Below are positions 11,017-22,776 of a DNA stretch of 64,000 nt, piece after piece. Position 1 is the stretch's first letter. Each line of letters begins with the position of its first letter. A program made the position numbers and the translations under genes. Below the pieces are notes generated by a model. It searched no databases, was not told the DNA's origin, and was given only the letters and a program-made list of their open reading frames with translations. Source of the stretch: Seiridium cupressi (Eukaryota > Ascomycota > Sordariomycetes > Amphisphaeriales > Sporocadaceae); NCBI GenBank assembly GCA_036674765.1, contig JARVKI010000097.1:62001-126000 (forward strand). The letters run 5' to 3'.

Positions 11017-12520
11017 TCAAGCCTTCACAGCATGATCACCACCCGAAGCTGAAGCTGCGGCCAGAGTTGACTTCTTCACCAACTTCAATCCCGCGAGGAG
11101 ATATACCAGAGCCTCGACACCGAGGATGACAACCAACGTGACCAGCGCACCAATAACACCGGCAACAGGCAGCGAGATGCCGTTGCCAGAAGTCGAGCTC
11201 GCCGATGTATCGCTACCACTTCCACTGCCGCTGCTCGAGCTGGTCGCGTATTCGGCGCAGACGCCCGTCGAGTTACCGCACGCCGTGCACCAGGACTGGC
11301 TGTCCGAGATGGCGAATTTGTTCATCTCAGATACGAATGTGGACCAGGGGAGGAGCGTCTCGTTCTGGCCGAAGAGTGGGTAGGCGACGGGCTCATTGTC
11401 GGCGGCCGTGCCGTTGGAGAACAAGAAGCGGACCGAGACGTCCGATGACGATGGGTACGACGAGCTCGTCACGTTGTCCGAGTCTGTGACGAGCTCAAAC
11501 ACCATGCTCGAGGCATAGTCCACGACGCCCATGAAGTCGTCGGAGACCTTCTGCAGCTGAGCCAGGCCGAAGAACGACATGAAGCTTGCATAGGCACCGA
11601 ACTGCACGGCGAGCGACTGCTTTGACTTGCCTGTCAGGGTGGTGTTGAGCTGCGTCACAATCTGTCCGGCTAAGGTGGCACCGGCGATGGCACGGATCTG
11701 GTCTGTCTCGTTGTAGGCAAGACCCCATTCGTGTGCGTTGGCCAGCCAGAAGAGCTCGTTGAGCGTGTCATTGGTGAGGAGATCATCGGACGGAATGGAA
11801 GAGTTGTGGATGGTAGCCACATGGACATAGTCGTAGACTAGACACATGTTAGTCGGCCGAGCAATCTGCAGGTGATGACTAGAACAACCTACTGGAGTAG
11901 CCGTTCTTGAAGCTGGCCTGGCTGGAGCTGAAGGTTCCGTTGATCACGGGCAACAGGTCTTGATAAAAGTCCCGGGTGCTGTCCAGAGTGCTCAAGTACT
12001 CGCTGGAGCTGAGATAGTTGTTGGAGCTGACGACGGCGTTGCCGCACCCCGAGCTGCCCTGGAGCCATTCGCTGTTCTCCGCGTCCGAGGAGGACGAAGC
12101 AGACGCAACGGCATTGATGGGGATGTATTGGTATCCGTCCAAGGAGCCCTCGACCGAAGACCCATTCGCCAGTGACTGTACGGACAAGGAACCGACGGGC
12201 GGGTAGACACCCTGCATGAAAGCCTGGGCCGAGCTCTGGAGCACAGTGTCAACCTGAGAGGTGATGGTCATCTGGCTAGCAACGGCAATGTCATCGCTGA
12301 GCTTGTAGATGGCTGAAGTTGCATCAGAGGCGACATATTTGTTACGATAGTAGTTGCCGGACTGGTAGACCTGTTCCTGGCCTAGCGAGGTCAGGTTGGC
12401 CGGAGCGAGCACCTTGGGGGTCCGGTCACCATGCCGGGAGAAGATGTAGACACCGAGGACCGTTTCGGCATCAACAGCTGGGATGGCCGCGAGGGCCAGG
12501 AGAGCAAGCTGCCTGGCCAT
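11017..12520 (-). CDS. Membrane-anchored histidine-acid-phosphatase-like protein
   Basis: Two exons, 12520..11893 and 11837..11017, flank a 55-nt intron (11838..11892) with a GTAGGT donor, a CTAAC branch point and a CTAG acceptor; the frame is continuous. An N-terminal signal peptide (MARQLALLALAAIPAVDA) is followed by FSRHGDRTPK, the phosphohistidine-forming RHGxRxP motif of the branch-2 histidine phosphatases (phytases and acid phosphatases). Many Asn-glycosylation sequons and a Ser-rich stalk lead to a C-terminal membrane segment (LPVAGVIGALVTLVVILGVE) with a short cytoplasmic tail. The protein therefore probably sits at the cell surface, or in the secretory pathway, with its catalytic domain outside. 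Where phytases carry the proton-donor His-Asp pair, this protein reads FGAYASFMSFFGLAQL with no HD, so its activity may be altered. The family call is good; the substrate is unknown. Confidence 0.83.
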
Positions 12521-13396
12521 GTCTATAAGAACTCAACAACTGATATTCCCTTAGGCCCGTGGATATCAGAGCTGGTAAGCAAAATGCTCTTGAGCTACCT
12601 TGGATGGTCTTGGCAGAGACCGCAAGGAGGAGGAAAGATTTGGACCCTCCATCAGCAATATAAAAAGCCTTTCTCCAACGTATAATACCCCGCCCAGCGG
12701 CGTCGCTATCTAACGAACCAATCTGCCGTCGGCTTTGGAGGTCGGGGTCGGCTTTTCTCGGCGACGGGCGACAGCGGAAGTCGGCCAGGGCCTCTTCTCT
12801 GACCAGTCGATATGCCTGTAGTGTCGCATGGCAGTATACCTGCACTAGGAGATTGTCCAATGGCAGGATGGACAGCTCCCAAAACCTTGTCCCCCTACCT
12901 GGAGCAAGTTCCCCGTTGAGTGCTAGCGGGCCAACCATGGTGGGGAGACATGCACGCCGAGACTTAACCTTGACCGGGTTGAAGATAATTGTCGCGAGGG
13001 ACATTTCCTGACATTTCCGGCTGTCTCCCATGTCCGGCCGCATGGACTGGTCCAATCTGACGGAGATAAGATTGATACACAATAAAAATTAACTGGTGTA
13101 GGCCATTCTTGGCCAGGACACGGGTCTCACGGTTGTTCCGAGTCACAAGTCCAAGTAACTATAGTCTGTAGACGACCGTTCTCTGCCTGAGAGATGGGAA
13201 TACTCCCGCTGCAGCTCTGGCTTTATGCCATGCAATAAGCATCGTGCGTAGCGCAACGTGGGTGACTGTGAGAGTGGACCTGGTAGGCGAGGTCACTGAG
13301 CTGGGCATGATCTGGAGAAGTGGTCACAATATACTCCGCCGGGTTACATCTGGATCGGTCTGTGGGCCATAGCGGAGCGCCGCGCCCGCATCTGTA
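12521..13396. other. Intergenic, upstream of the phosphatase and downstream of the F-box gene
   Basis: About 880 nt. The minus-strand frame 12471..13082 overlaps the phosphatase start, has no domain and runs over its 5' flank, so I treat it as chance. No other feature is seen. Confidence 0.5.
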
Positions 13397-15055
13397 TTAG
13401 AAATGCACAACTGTAAGTTCGCCTCGCATATCCTCTCCCACGACAAATCGCTCGTCACCGCAGATGCGCCCTTTCCCCATGAGCTCACCCCACATGTCAT
13501 CCGCAAATCGGATTTCGGTTTCCTCGACGCCATCGTCGTCTTCTTGCTTGATGCTGATTCGTGGCAGGACAAATACAGAGAGCGCCTCGACCATGAAGCA
13601 CTGTCTAGCGACGATTCTGACGCCAGCTGCAGAGTCCACCATCTCGCTCATAGTCAAGTACGGGAACTCCTCGTGTCGCCAGCATGGCGCAAAACCCGGC
13701 CAGGCATACGTATAGGCTGGCGTGAGGTCGTCGCCACCAAGGCGCGCCATGGAGCCTGAGCGTGGACAGAATGACATATGGACGTCGCCATCGGCACAGC
13801 ACTCGTCGTACCATCTCGGTCCAATCCCAACCATTGGAATGCCAATACATCGAACAAGATGATGTCGTGGGTGTACGAGAGAAGACTGGGGGCCAGCGAG
13901 CCAGCGATGCTCCTCTTCGTGAACGTAGACATTGTGATCATCCAACAGTATCTCTCTAAAGCATGGCGTGTCCCGCTGGCGAAGACCGAAGAAGTCTAGA
14001 TCTCGCCAGCTCAGCCGTTGGATAACGCTTGGTCCTAGATCTGAGTCCGGCTTTTGGGAGCCCGTCGGGTCTTCAGAGGGGCGGTACTGGGAGGGAAACG
14101 AGATGTCCCATATTGTGAGCTGCTCCAGCGGATCCCCCTCGCCCCAAGGAGATCGATTGGGCTGCCAGATATAGAGTGCATAATGGGTGGCTGTATGTGT
14201 AGAGAAAAAGCGATCGTGGCGGTTGAGCGGAAGTCCGAGGAAATGTATCTTCCACTCTGAGCGGAACGTAATCGACCAGTTCGACGTGTCTGATATCGAC
14301 CGCAGCACGGAGAACCTAGGGGATCTGGATGACGAGCGGGGAGCACATCTCTCCACGTTGAAAGCCGTGGTAAAATGGCGATGTACCGTCTCCCGGTCGT
14401 TGAGCTGATGGTACGGCTCGCGTTCGCACCATTCGATAACGAGAACCCCAGCGGCCAGCCGTATACGCCGAACGGTCTTGTTCGCTGTATCGAACGGTAT
14501 AAGTAGTCTATGTTTTGTCTCCAGGTCGTAAGCGACATACCGCCCATCCACATCTGAGTAAACGAGTAAGCCGTCAGCCACGGACCACGTGGGATCGCGA
14601 TGCGCAAAAGCTGCCGTGTAGTCGTTGAAACGAAGAATTCTACTCCACGGCGCGACTCCCACATGCAACTGCGAATCCTTCTGCTCGTTCGAGATGGCGA
14701 TCTTCTCTGTGAGGCGCGGCTTGGCCATACCGAGGTGGTGATAACGTCGCGCCACTTCCCCGTACATGCCCGCCCAATCCGGCCTCTCTGAAGATGTGGC
14801 AGCCATTCGCATCTCCCGTGACCGCGGGAAGTGCAGGGTTATCAGGTACCATGCGAGATTACCTGAGGTAAAAGTGCGGTGCCATATCCGGCTTACGCGG
14901 CGGCAGACGATGCTGTCCTCCGGAGACAAGTACGAGAGGACGAGCAGGAGCAGATCATTGGGGAGATCGACGAGCTGCTTGTGCTCGCAATGGCCGCCCC
15001 CGTCGTGGTATCGTGCATCATCCTGATCGCGGTCAGATATTCGTTCAGCTATCAT
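13397..15055 (-). CDS. F-box protein
   Basis: A single uninterrupted 552-codon frame starts at ATG 15055. Residues of about 28-65 form an F-box (LVDLPNDLLLLVLSYLSPED, then SIVCRRVSRIWHRTF), the segment that binds Skp1 in SCF ubiquitin ligases. The remaining 480 or so residues contain repeated Trp-rich stretches (for example LVYSDVDGRYVAYDLETKHR) reminiscent of a beta-propeller-like fungal F-box C-terminus, but no WD40 or Kelch repeat can be assigned with confidence. The likely role is a substrate receptor for ubiquitination in cytoplasm or nucleus. The substrate cannot be inferred. It lies in a run of minus-strand genes. Confidence 0.82.
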   Translation of the reverse strand: MIAERISDRDQDDARYHDGGGHCEHKQLVDLPNDLLLLVLSYLSPEDSIVCRRVSRIWHRTFTSGNLAWYLITLHFPRSREMRMAATSSERPDWAGMYGEVARRYHHLGMAKPRLTEKIAISNEQKDSQLHVGVAPWSRILRFNDYTAAFAHRDPTWSVADGLLVYSDVDGRYVAYDLETKHRLLIPFDTANKTVRRIRLAAGVLVIEWCEREPYHQLNDRETVHRHFTTAFNVERCAPRSSSRSPRFSVLRSISDTSNWSITFRSEWKIHFLGLPLNRHDRFFSTHTATHYALYIWQPNRSPWGEGDPLEQLTIWDISFPSQYRPSEDPTGSQKPDSDLGPSVIQRLSWRDLDFFGLRQRDTPCFREILLDDHNVYVHEEEHRWLAGPQSSLVHPRHHLVRCIGIPMVGIGPRWYDECCADGDVHMSFCPRSGSMARLGGDDLTPAYTYAWPGFAPCWRHEEFPYLTMSEMVDSAAGVRIVARQCFMVEALSVFVLPRISIKQEDDDGVEETEIRFADDMWGELMGKGRICGDERFVVGEDMRGELTVVHF

Positions 15056-15453
15056 GGTTTGTGATGAGGCTGAGGCAGCGAGTCCGAGGTCAGGGTGGCG
15101 AAGGTGGGGTATATCGGAACTACGGATCCGGCTGAATCATCGCAGCCACGACACTGTTTCAGCCTTCTGGGGACTAGACTTTATGCCTGCCTCCCTGGAT
15201 TTGGTCTATTGAATTACACCGTGGTTATGCAAGTCGTCCTGTTCAACAATTATTTTGTCATTATGTAAATAAATGCTAAATTTGTTTCATTCCCAGTCGG
15301 AAAAGTCCATGTGATCAAACCTGCCGACAACTACACGATGATAGTGCATAAGGCACAAATGACCTCACAAATGCAATCTGATATTTACAATTTGCCAAAG
15401 CGCTTTCACTTCTTGTCCGTGCGTGGACTGGAATAGAGCCTCCCCGCCGGCGT
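15056..15453. other. Intergenic, between F-box and dehydrogenase genes
   Basis: About 400 nt form the F-box gene's 5' flank and the dehydrogenase's 3' flank. Nothing further is seen. Confidence 0.5.
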
Positions 15454-17217
15454 TTAGCTGTGTGTTGGCATGGCAACATCAGCCTTTGTCGAGATCGCAT
15501 CAGAGCTAGCCCACATGGTCGTGACCGTCTTGTACTGCGTATAGAAGTTGATGCCAGGTCGACCGTAAAAAGTGTTTGCACCGCCACCTGCAATACTCTT
15601 CTTGTTGCCCGTGAAAGAGAACATGGGCAGAGGAACGGGAATCGGTACATTGATACCAACCTGGCCGGCGTCGATTCTCTTGCGGAACGTCTCCGCCGTC
15701 GCGCCCGATTTAGTGAAAATAGCCGTTCCATTGCCGTACTCGTTCTTGTTGATCAGCTCAATGGCATCATCGAGCGTCGGAACGTTGAGGCAAACCAGCA
15801 CGGGGCCGAAGATCTCCTCGGTGTAGCACTTCATCTCCGGTGTCACATTGCTAATAATGGTGGGACCTACCCAGTTTCCGTTGGGATACTTCTCTGGCTT
15901 GAACCCGCGGCCATCTAGGAGAATAGTGGCGCCCTCCTCTTCTGCGCTCGCGATGAGACCCTCGATCCTCTCCTTACTCTGCGGGGAAATGACAGGACCC
16001 AGATCTGCGCCCTGCTCGAAACCGCCGTTGACTTGCAGGCCCTTGGCGAGCTCTGCCAGCTCTGGCAGCCACTCCTTGGTCTCGCCCACCATGACCAACG
16101 TGCTCAGAGCCATACATCTTTGGCCGGCCGCGCCAAAGGCCGCACCAGCGACCGAGTTCAGGAAGTGGTTCTTGTTGGCGTCAGGCAGGACAGCTGCATG
16201 GTTTTTGGCGCCCAAGTTGGCTTGCACACGCTTTCCGTTGGCCGAACCGCGGGTGAAGATGTACTCTCCGGCCTTGTTGCCACCGACAAAGCTGATGGCC
16301 CTGATTTCAGGGGCATCTAGTATGAAGTCCACAGTCCGGTGAGCGCCGTGGATGATGTTGATAACACCGGGAGGAAAGCCGGCTTTTTGAGCCAACTCGG
16401 CCAAGATTATGGCCGCACCTGGATCCCGTTCGGACGGCTTGAGGATGAGAGTGTTGCCCGTGACGGTGGCAATGGGAATGCACCATAGGGGAATCATGGC
16501 GGGAAAGTCTAGAATCAAACATCAGCGAGGCCCTCTCGAAACAGCTGCGAGCCTGCACTTACTGAAGGGGCAGATGGCAGCCGTAACGCCCAAGGGCTCC
16601 CGGTACGTCCTGGTCTCCATATCCTTGGCAACTTCCAGTACCTCGCCCTTGAGCAACTCAGGAGCACCACATGCTGCTTCGGCGACCTGCAGCCCTCTGA
16701 GAACGTCGCCCTTGGCATCCGCAAATGTCTTGCCCTGCTCAAGGGTGATGCTAGCGGCCAGACGATCCCAATTCTCGCGGACCAAGTTCACGAACTTGAA
16801 CATGATCTGCTGCCTCGCAAGCACACTCGTGCTCTTCCAGGCCGGGAATGCCTTCTGCGCGCTGTCGACGGCGGCCTGCAGTTCGGCATCGGTGGACTGG
16901 GGAACCCGCGTCACGAGGTTGTTGGTGGCCGGGTCGTATAGGTCGATCCACTTGTCGGCGCTCGAGGCCTTGAATTCATTGTCGATGAACCAGGGCGTGT
17001 CTTCGGGCTGGGAAATCTTGTCGTGAGTCTGGGGAAAGCTGGTGGCCGTCGATTGGAGCGAGTAGGATCGCAGATGCTGCGTGGTGGCAGCTATGCGTCG
17101 TGCGGCGGTGGCGCGGGACGCCATCCTGGGCGAAGCCGAAGCTGGTGTGGGGAGTCGTCGAGATACACTGCGGCCGGCGGTGACGGTGATGCCTCGTGCT
17201 GCCGAGAGACGATGCAT
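15454..17217 (-). CDS. ALDH6A1: Methylmalonate-semialdehyde dehydrogenase (acylating), mitochondrial
   Basis: Exons 17217..16563 and 16508..15454 flank a 54-nt intron (16509..16562) with a GTAAGT donor; the junction codon restores [13 protein letters not shown], a conserved aldehyde-dehydrogenase block. The product is about 569 aa. The first 50 or so residues are rich in Arg and Ser and poor in acidic residues, as in a mitochondrial presequence. The cofactor region shows [13 protein letters not shown] and [14 protein letters not shown]. The catalytic Cys lies at about residue 350 in [17 protein letters not shown], and Asn replaces the usual general-base Glu ([10 protein letters not shown]), as is typical of the CoA-dependent ALDH6 branch. 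The enzyme converts methylmalonate or malonate semialdehyde to propionyl- or acetyl-CoA in valine and pyrimidine catabolism. Confidence 0.95.
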
Positions 17218-17932
17218 TGCGGATAGAAGAGCAGGAGAGGAGAGAAGCTCGAGTCTGGCTCATCAATTGGGGAGGCTTTTCTCTCAGTCGGAATCAAAAC
17301 TCGGTCTCAATGCAACCAACCTCCTGTTGCAATCCAATGTGTAGCTACCGATGTCAGCTGCCCGCTACCGGGTTGGCTGTCACTAGAGTTAAATAAGGGA
17401 CGGGGTCATGTTCGCCTGGAGTGTGGGGTAAAGCACCATTCTCCGCCGCCAACCGGCTTGGACCGAACAGCCGAATCTCATAGTCATCGCTCGAGATAAG
17501 GAGGGTAACAAGTCGCCGGCGGTCAATTTTTGGGGCCCGGGCTCCAGGGCTCCTCTCATGCGGACAACATTGGATGTCATGCCACCTTGCACCTAGGAAC
17601 GCAGCGCGTTTACGTAGTATTCATTCCGACCTTGGAGATTATCCACATCTTCCAGTACATTTTCTCGCTTCGTATGAGCCAGCCCTTGTTACAGGCAGAT
17701 GTCGAGTCAAGCCCGGTAGGGAGAATGCTGAGACGAAAACATAATGACGGCCTAGAGGTCAGGTACATCGACCAAGTCCGTGTGTCTGTAGCAGATATCT
17801 GTATCATATACGCGCACCAACTTTGCCACGTGGTGCACCTTCACCTCGGGATTTCGTAAACATGATTCTATATCCTCACAGCCGTGATGCCCGGTAAAAC
17901 CGGCTTGTACTTCAAACCCATTTATACATAGC
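17218..17932. other. Intergenic, 5' flank of the dehydrogenase and 3' flank of VMA13
   Basis: About 715 nt, with only short overlapping frames in both strands. No gene or RNA is recognised. Confidence 0.5.
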
Positions 17933-19510
17933 TCAGTTGTCAAAGCTGTACTTGAGCCAACCACCTAGTGCCTTCAGACTCTCCCACCGCACATTCTCGT
18001 CCGAGTCCTGCATCAGCTCCATGATCCGGGTCTTGAGACCAAGCTTCTCAAGCTGGAATCTCTTCTCTGGAACCTCCTTGACCAAGGCGCCTACATCATT
18101 GCATGCAATAGCCAAGACGGCCTTGTCGCTCTCCCAGGGCTTCTTCATGATTTCTGCCAACTTGCGGGGGATCTCGCCAGTCTCAAAGTCCAGAATCTTT
18201 CGCGAGTTCTCTGCCCAGAAGGTAGCATTTCGGTGAGGCGGTGACCATCTCAGATGGCCCGAGCGAACCTCTGCAACATATTCGTCGAGTGTCGTCTTGG
18301 TGGTCGTGTAATCCTCCAGCATCTCCTTGAGTCTATCTAGGTCGTCCTGCAGATCCGGATCTGTCAGGTGCCTACCACCAACGTTCTGGAGCAGAGCAGG
18401 TAGTCGAGCCAAGACAGCCGTAGGGAGCAGGGTGCTAGGATTTGTGCTGAGAAGGTTGTAAAGTGTCGAGAGGAGTAACCTTGTGGTCTTCTCCTTTGGG
18501 GACAACCGCAGAAGCTGTGTATATAGTAAAATAATGTCGTACTCACTGCGCTTCCGTTAGCTGTCAGCATTCCTAGTGCTCATGAAAGTGCAACGTACTC
18601 GTCCATTTCATCACCAATCTCCTCGGCCTCGAAACTCAACTGCCACATGACTAGCAGAACATGGTAAAGAAGCTGCAACCCCACACCACCACCCAGGGCG
18701 CCCTCGAAGCCCCCTGGCCGTGCAGTGGTGTTGCCGCTCCACAGGCTGGCTGACGAGTCGGCCCCAATGCCGGCAGCCTTTCTCAAGATATCGACTAGCG
18801 GCGCGACTGTCTCGCTTCGTTGCTTCCAAAAGAGCTGTCGTGATGCCTGGCCGTATAAGAGAGACGAGTACTCTGTGACAGCAATATCTTGTAGCCCGGC
18901 ATCGTTCGCATTCTTGGCCAGGCCACATAAGTAGCTCAGAATCAAGGGTAGTGCACGTTCGGTCGATGGAGATTCATCCTTTGATTGTGCCATGAGGGTA
19001 GCAAGTACGGTAGAGGTGAGCAGCGGGATAGGATCTTCAGGATTATTGGAATGCGCCAGGAGAGGCAGGAAATGTTTGTAAGGATCCGAGTTCTTAAACA
19101 AGGCCTTGGCTAGTGTCGGTACACCTGATATATCAAACCAGTCAACACAGCAGTCCATGTCGAGGGCAGTTGCAAGCAGAGTTGCCGCGGCCTGAAGAAG
19201 GAGCGATGCACATACCGTCGAGAAGATCGTTCAGCAACACCAAGATATACTGCACGACGTCGGTCCGCTTGCTTGCGGATTCGAGCACGCTGGGACCGCC
19301 ATCGCCGCCCACGAATAGGACTCGGTAGCCATCGAGGTCGCCTTCAACCACTTGTTTTCTTTGATCCTTGCGGACCTTGTCGACGGCCCTGATCTTGGCC
19401 AACTGTCCCTCGTTCAGCGTGTTGGCTCTAACCGCGCCATCCCAGGGGATTGGCCGTTGACGAATGTTGTTTTGAAGCGAACCCAGGTAGGGCGGCGGGT
19501 CGAGCGACAT
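17933..19510 (-). CDS. VMA13: V-type ATPase V1 subunit H
   Basis: Three exons, 19510..19216, 19124..18599 and 18545..17933, give 477 aa, essentially the yeast Vma13 length. Introns are 91 nt (19125..19215, GTATGT donor, ATCAG acceptor) and 53 nt (18546..18598, GTACGT donor, CTAAC branch point). The junctions read LNDLLDGVPTLAKALFKNSD and DEMDDEYDIILLYTQLLRLS. The N-terminus shows YLGSLQNNIRQRPIPWDG, and the C-terminus shows KLAEIMKKPWESDKAVLAIA and ENVRWESLKALGGWLKYSFD, the armadillo-like C-terminal domain of subunit H. Subunit H bridges V1 and V0 in the vacuolar proton pump and is needed for activity and for silencing free V1. Confidence 0.95.
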
Positions 19511-21546
19511 GTTGGTTATGATGATCGCTCTCGCTCTCTCTCTTGACTTGGTTGGGCGGCGTGGGAAGTGAGGAGCTTTGCGATTGCAGCTAGGTTAAGC
19601 GATGACGAAGGAGCTTCGACGTTCGTGTGAGGTAGGTGCAGCAGCTTGTGTCTGCGAAAGCTCCAGCTTGGAGGTGCGGCAATTAGTGGGGCATGACACC
19701 TAGGCATCCACTAGAAGCTTGAAAGTGCAACTTGTAAACTGCCATCAATGATAGACTACTGAATATGACGAACTTGAGATATCTGCTCTGGGGGCGCGCA
19801 TATAAAAATGACGGTATATATATAGGAGTTTATAAAGTTGAAATAAAGTATCACTTTTATCAAAGGTTACTCGCAGTGCGGAACGATTATTGTTGATAGG
19901 AGGACCAAAAGGCAGAAGAGAAAAACCAAAAGAACCCATCTTCCGAATCGAATAGGAAATGATAAAGTGCGGAATTTTGCATTGCCAATCCTGTGCTCTG
20001 ATACATATATAAGTGAGGGATCCGTAGTTCTTCTTTACACACTGCAGAAGCATCGCGCACGATGAAACTAAGTTACCGACTTTCACCGGACTTGGCTGTA
20101 AATTAACCAAGCCTGGCCAAAATCTTGCACATGTACGGCATGAAATATCGAGGGAAAACCAGACTTCGTACCATGCAGCCGCTGGCCATCTGCTTGCGAT
20201 AGGATCAATAAGCTAATGCAACCATATAAGATTCGCTTTATGTTGGTCATAGTCCTGCTTTACGAGAGTTGAGTTGAATGAGTCGGCGATATATTCTTGA
20301 GGATCGTCAAGGAAGTGACATCATCCTCGAGTAGCTTGATTTTAATAACACTCGGTCAGTGGCGGAAAAGAGCGCATAAATGCACGGTAGCTTATGTGTT
20401 TATAGCATTATCTCGATAATGACTTGACAATACTCCTTGCAAAACATCGCAAGCAGAATACGGTCTCAAGGATACGGCAGGCTTGACAAATACCTAGCAA
20501 TCTGCAAAGGACCTTTGGGTCGGACGAGGAGTTTACATAGTAGAAAACTGATTTGGTCGGTCGGCGGTAACTGGTACAACTTTCCCGACAGAGTAGCTCG
20601 TGGGAGACCCCTGTACTTCTGCTAGGGATCTCTTTGGGCGACTGAGATTAAGGTACCATCCATAGTTGGGTCGCCGTCGCCCAGTCAACATGCCTACGGT
20701 TTAAGGTACGGCGCTAGCGAGCTTAGATCCAGATCATGCAGCCCGCAGCTCTGCCAACTCACACAATCCGCTGTCAGTCATCAGGTACTATTCGCATGTG
20801 GCGGTCTATTGTCGATACAACGAACAATTGGGTGGGAGCATACCGAGCAGCGCGAGAGCAAGATCATAAGAGAAGTCTGCCCCTGACCGTCTAACTTTCT
20901 AGAAGCTGATTGCCAAACCAGATCGAAGAACCCCCCTGTCAGCCAGCCCCCTCTGTTTTCTCGCGATTCCCAGTGCGCCTATGACAGCAAGCCTGTGAAG
21001 CTTCCCGACCCCGCGACTTTTTGGGCACAACCAGAACTTGAGAGGTTGGGAGCACCACACCGCGAAAAGGGAAAAAAGGGCACCAAGCATCCCAAACGCA
21101 AGACCTGCAGTAGTCATCTTTACTTTGAAGGGGGAAAAAAGACGACTCGTGCACCTGAGACTAAACTTAACCATTTTCTCTCATCAACCTCCTCACTAAC
21201 TCCCAACACGCACATCCTCTTGAAAGTTTATCGCTAGCCAGGTCACCTCTGTCTGCCGCCCCTGCTCGCTTGCAAAACGGCGCAAAGGGAATCAACATCC
21301 TGGGGCTTCACCACTTTTAAGGTTGCGGAACGCAAGCTTCCTCTCCTACGTTCCGCCATCATACGAAACATCCGCATTCCACCCAAATCCCAATTCCACC
21401 CGGGATCAATTGGAGGTTGAACAACCCCGACTGCACGCTGTGGCTAGCATTGCGCTGTTTGGGCGACCCAGCGCATTCCGGACCAGCTTCCAATTCTCCC
21501 AATTGAGGCTCGAGACACAATCGAGTCCCCGGGTCTAACTTTCACA
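19511..21546. other. Intergenic, 2.0 kb divergent region
   Basis: This is the shared upstream region of VMA13 (minus) and the Cys-rich membrane protein gene (plus). The frames 19745..20110 (minus) and 20995..21237 (plus) have no domain, no clean start context and no splice partner, so I do not call them. The last 250 nt before 21547 are probably the 5' leader of the membrane protein gene. Confidence 0.5.
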
Positions 21547-22776
21547 ATGCGGTCTCATCAGGGCCTCCCATCGGCCCTCCTCGGCCTGCTTCTCGCAAGT
21601 CTCACATCAGCTAATCCATTCCCACGCGACGGCCTTCGCGATGTGGGATTCGGCTATCTCATGGACCGCTCATGCGCTTCTTACTGCGGCGTTGACAACC
21701 AGTATTGTTGCAGCTCCGACGAGACATGTGTTACCTCCAACAACGTAGCAGCTTGCACAGCGGCGGGTGGCAACTACGACGCTCACACGACGACATGGAC
21801 GGAGACGCAAACTTACACCAGCACCTGGAGTTCATACGTTGCCGGGGCCACAACGCCTGCCTCCAGCGGTTCCAACGGTGAAGACTGCGTGCCCCCAGAT
21901 GGCTCCGGCCAGATCGCTTGCGGTACTATTTGCTGTGCAGACTGGCAGTATTGCGCGTACAGCGGCCAGTGCTCTGCCAACTCCGCCGCTGGGACTTGGA
22001 CAACCGGCACGACAGTCGGCGTGGTGACAACGGCCTTCTCTGCCCCCTTCAGGGTGACGGGAACTGGGACTGGAACCACGACTGTGGCAACAGGCACAGC
22101 TGCGGGCGTGACCGCGACAAGCACTGGCACAGGGGCCGCCGTCACGACGACTACCAGCAACTCATTGAGCCCAGGCGCAATCGCTGGTATTGTCGTAGGA
22201 ACCATCGCTGGCGTCATCCTGCTGCTCCTTCTGTGCATATGCTGTATTATCCGTGGAGCATGGCACAGCGTTCTGGCCATTCTCGGAATCGGCGGTAAGG
22301 ACAAGCGAAAGACAGAGCGTACCGAGATTATCGAGGAGCGATACTCTCGGCATGGCAGCGCTCACGCAGCCTCGGCTCGACCCGCGCATCGTACTTGGTT
22401 CGGCGGTGGCGGCGGCGGTAGGCCGTCTACTGCTGCTTCGAGAAAGGAGAAGAAAAGCAGCGGAGCCGGCTGGTTGGCTGCAGCCGGCGGTGCCGCTTTG
22501 CTGCTTCTAGGCTTGAAGCGCGGAGACAAACACAAGGAAAGCAGCCACAAGCCACCGAGGAGTGATTGGAGTAGCTCGTATTACACGGACTCTTATACCG
22601 CCAGTAGTCCTAGTAAGTCCTCCATCTGAACAGCACCAATTACAATGAACATGAGTTAACAGAGCCCGATAGGTAGTGCAAGCTCGGATAGGAGAACGCA
22701 CAATACAAGGCGATCAAGAAACTCGCGCGCAACGAGGACATCCCGGAGAACTTCGAGACACACAAGGAGATCCTAG
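21547..22776 (+). CDS. Secreted Cys-rich, Ser/Thr-rich single-pass membrane protein
   Basis: Exon 1 (21547..22612) and exon 2 (22673..22776) flank a 60-nt intron with a GTAAGT donor and a GATAG acceptor. Splicing replaces an early stop with an Arg/Ser-rich tail (SSASSDRRTHNTRRSRNSRA), giving about 389 aa. An N-terminal signal peptide (LPSALLGLLLASLTSANP) precedes two Cys clusters (SCASYCGVDNQYCCSSDETC and ACGTICCADWQYCAYSGQC), a Thr/Gly-rich stalk that is probably O-mannosylated, and a membrane segment at about 213-237 (GAIAGIVVGTIAGVILLLLL). The cytoplasmic part is basic with a Gly tract. This layout resembles fungal wall-stress sensors and other surface mucin-like proteins, but it is not a WSC domain and I cannot name the family. 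Confidence 0.8.

Noticed and set aside
12471..13082. 203-codon minus-strand open frame upstream of the phosphatase
   Set aside because: It overlaps the phosphatase start in another frame, has no recognisable motif, and fits the 5' flank better.
19745..20110. 121-codon minus-strand frame in the VMA13 upstream region
   Set aside because: It is AT-rich, low in information and lacks homology-like motifs.
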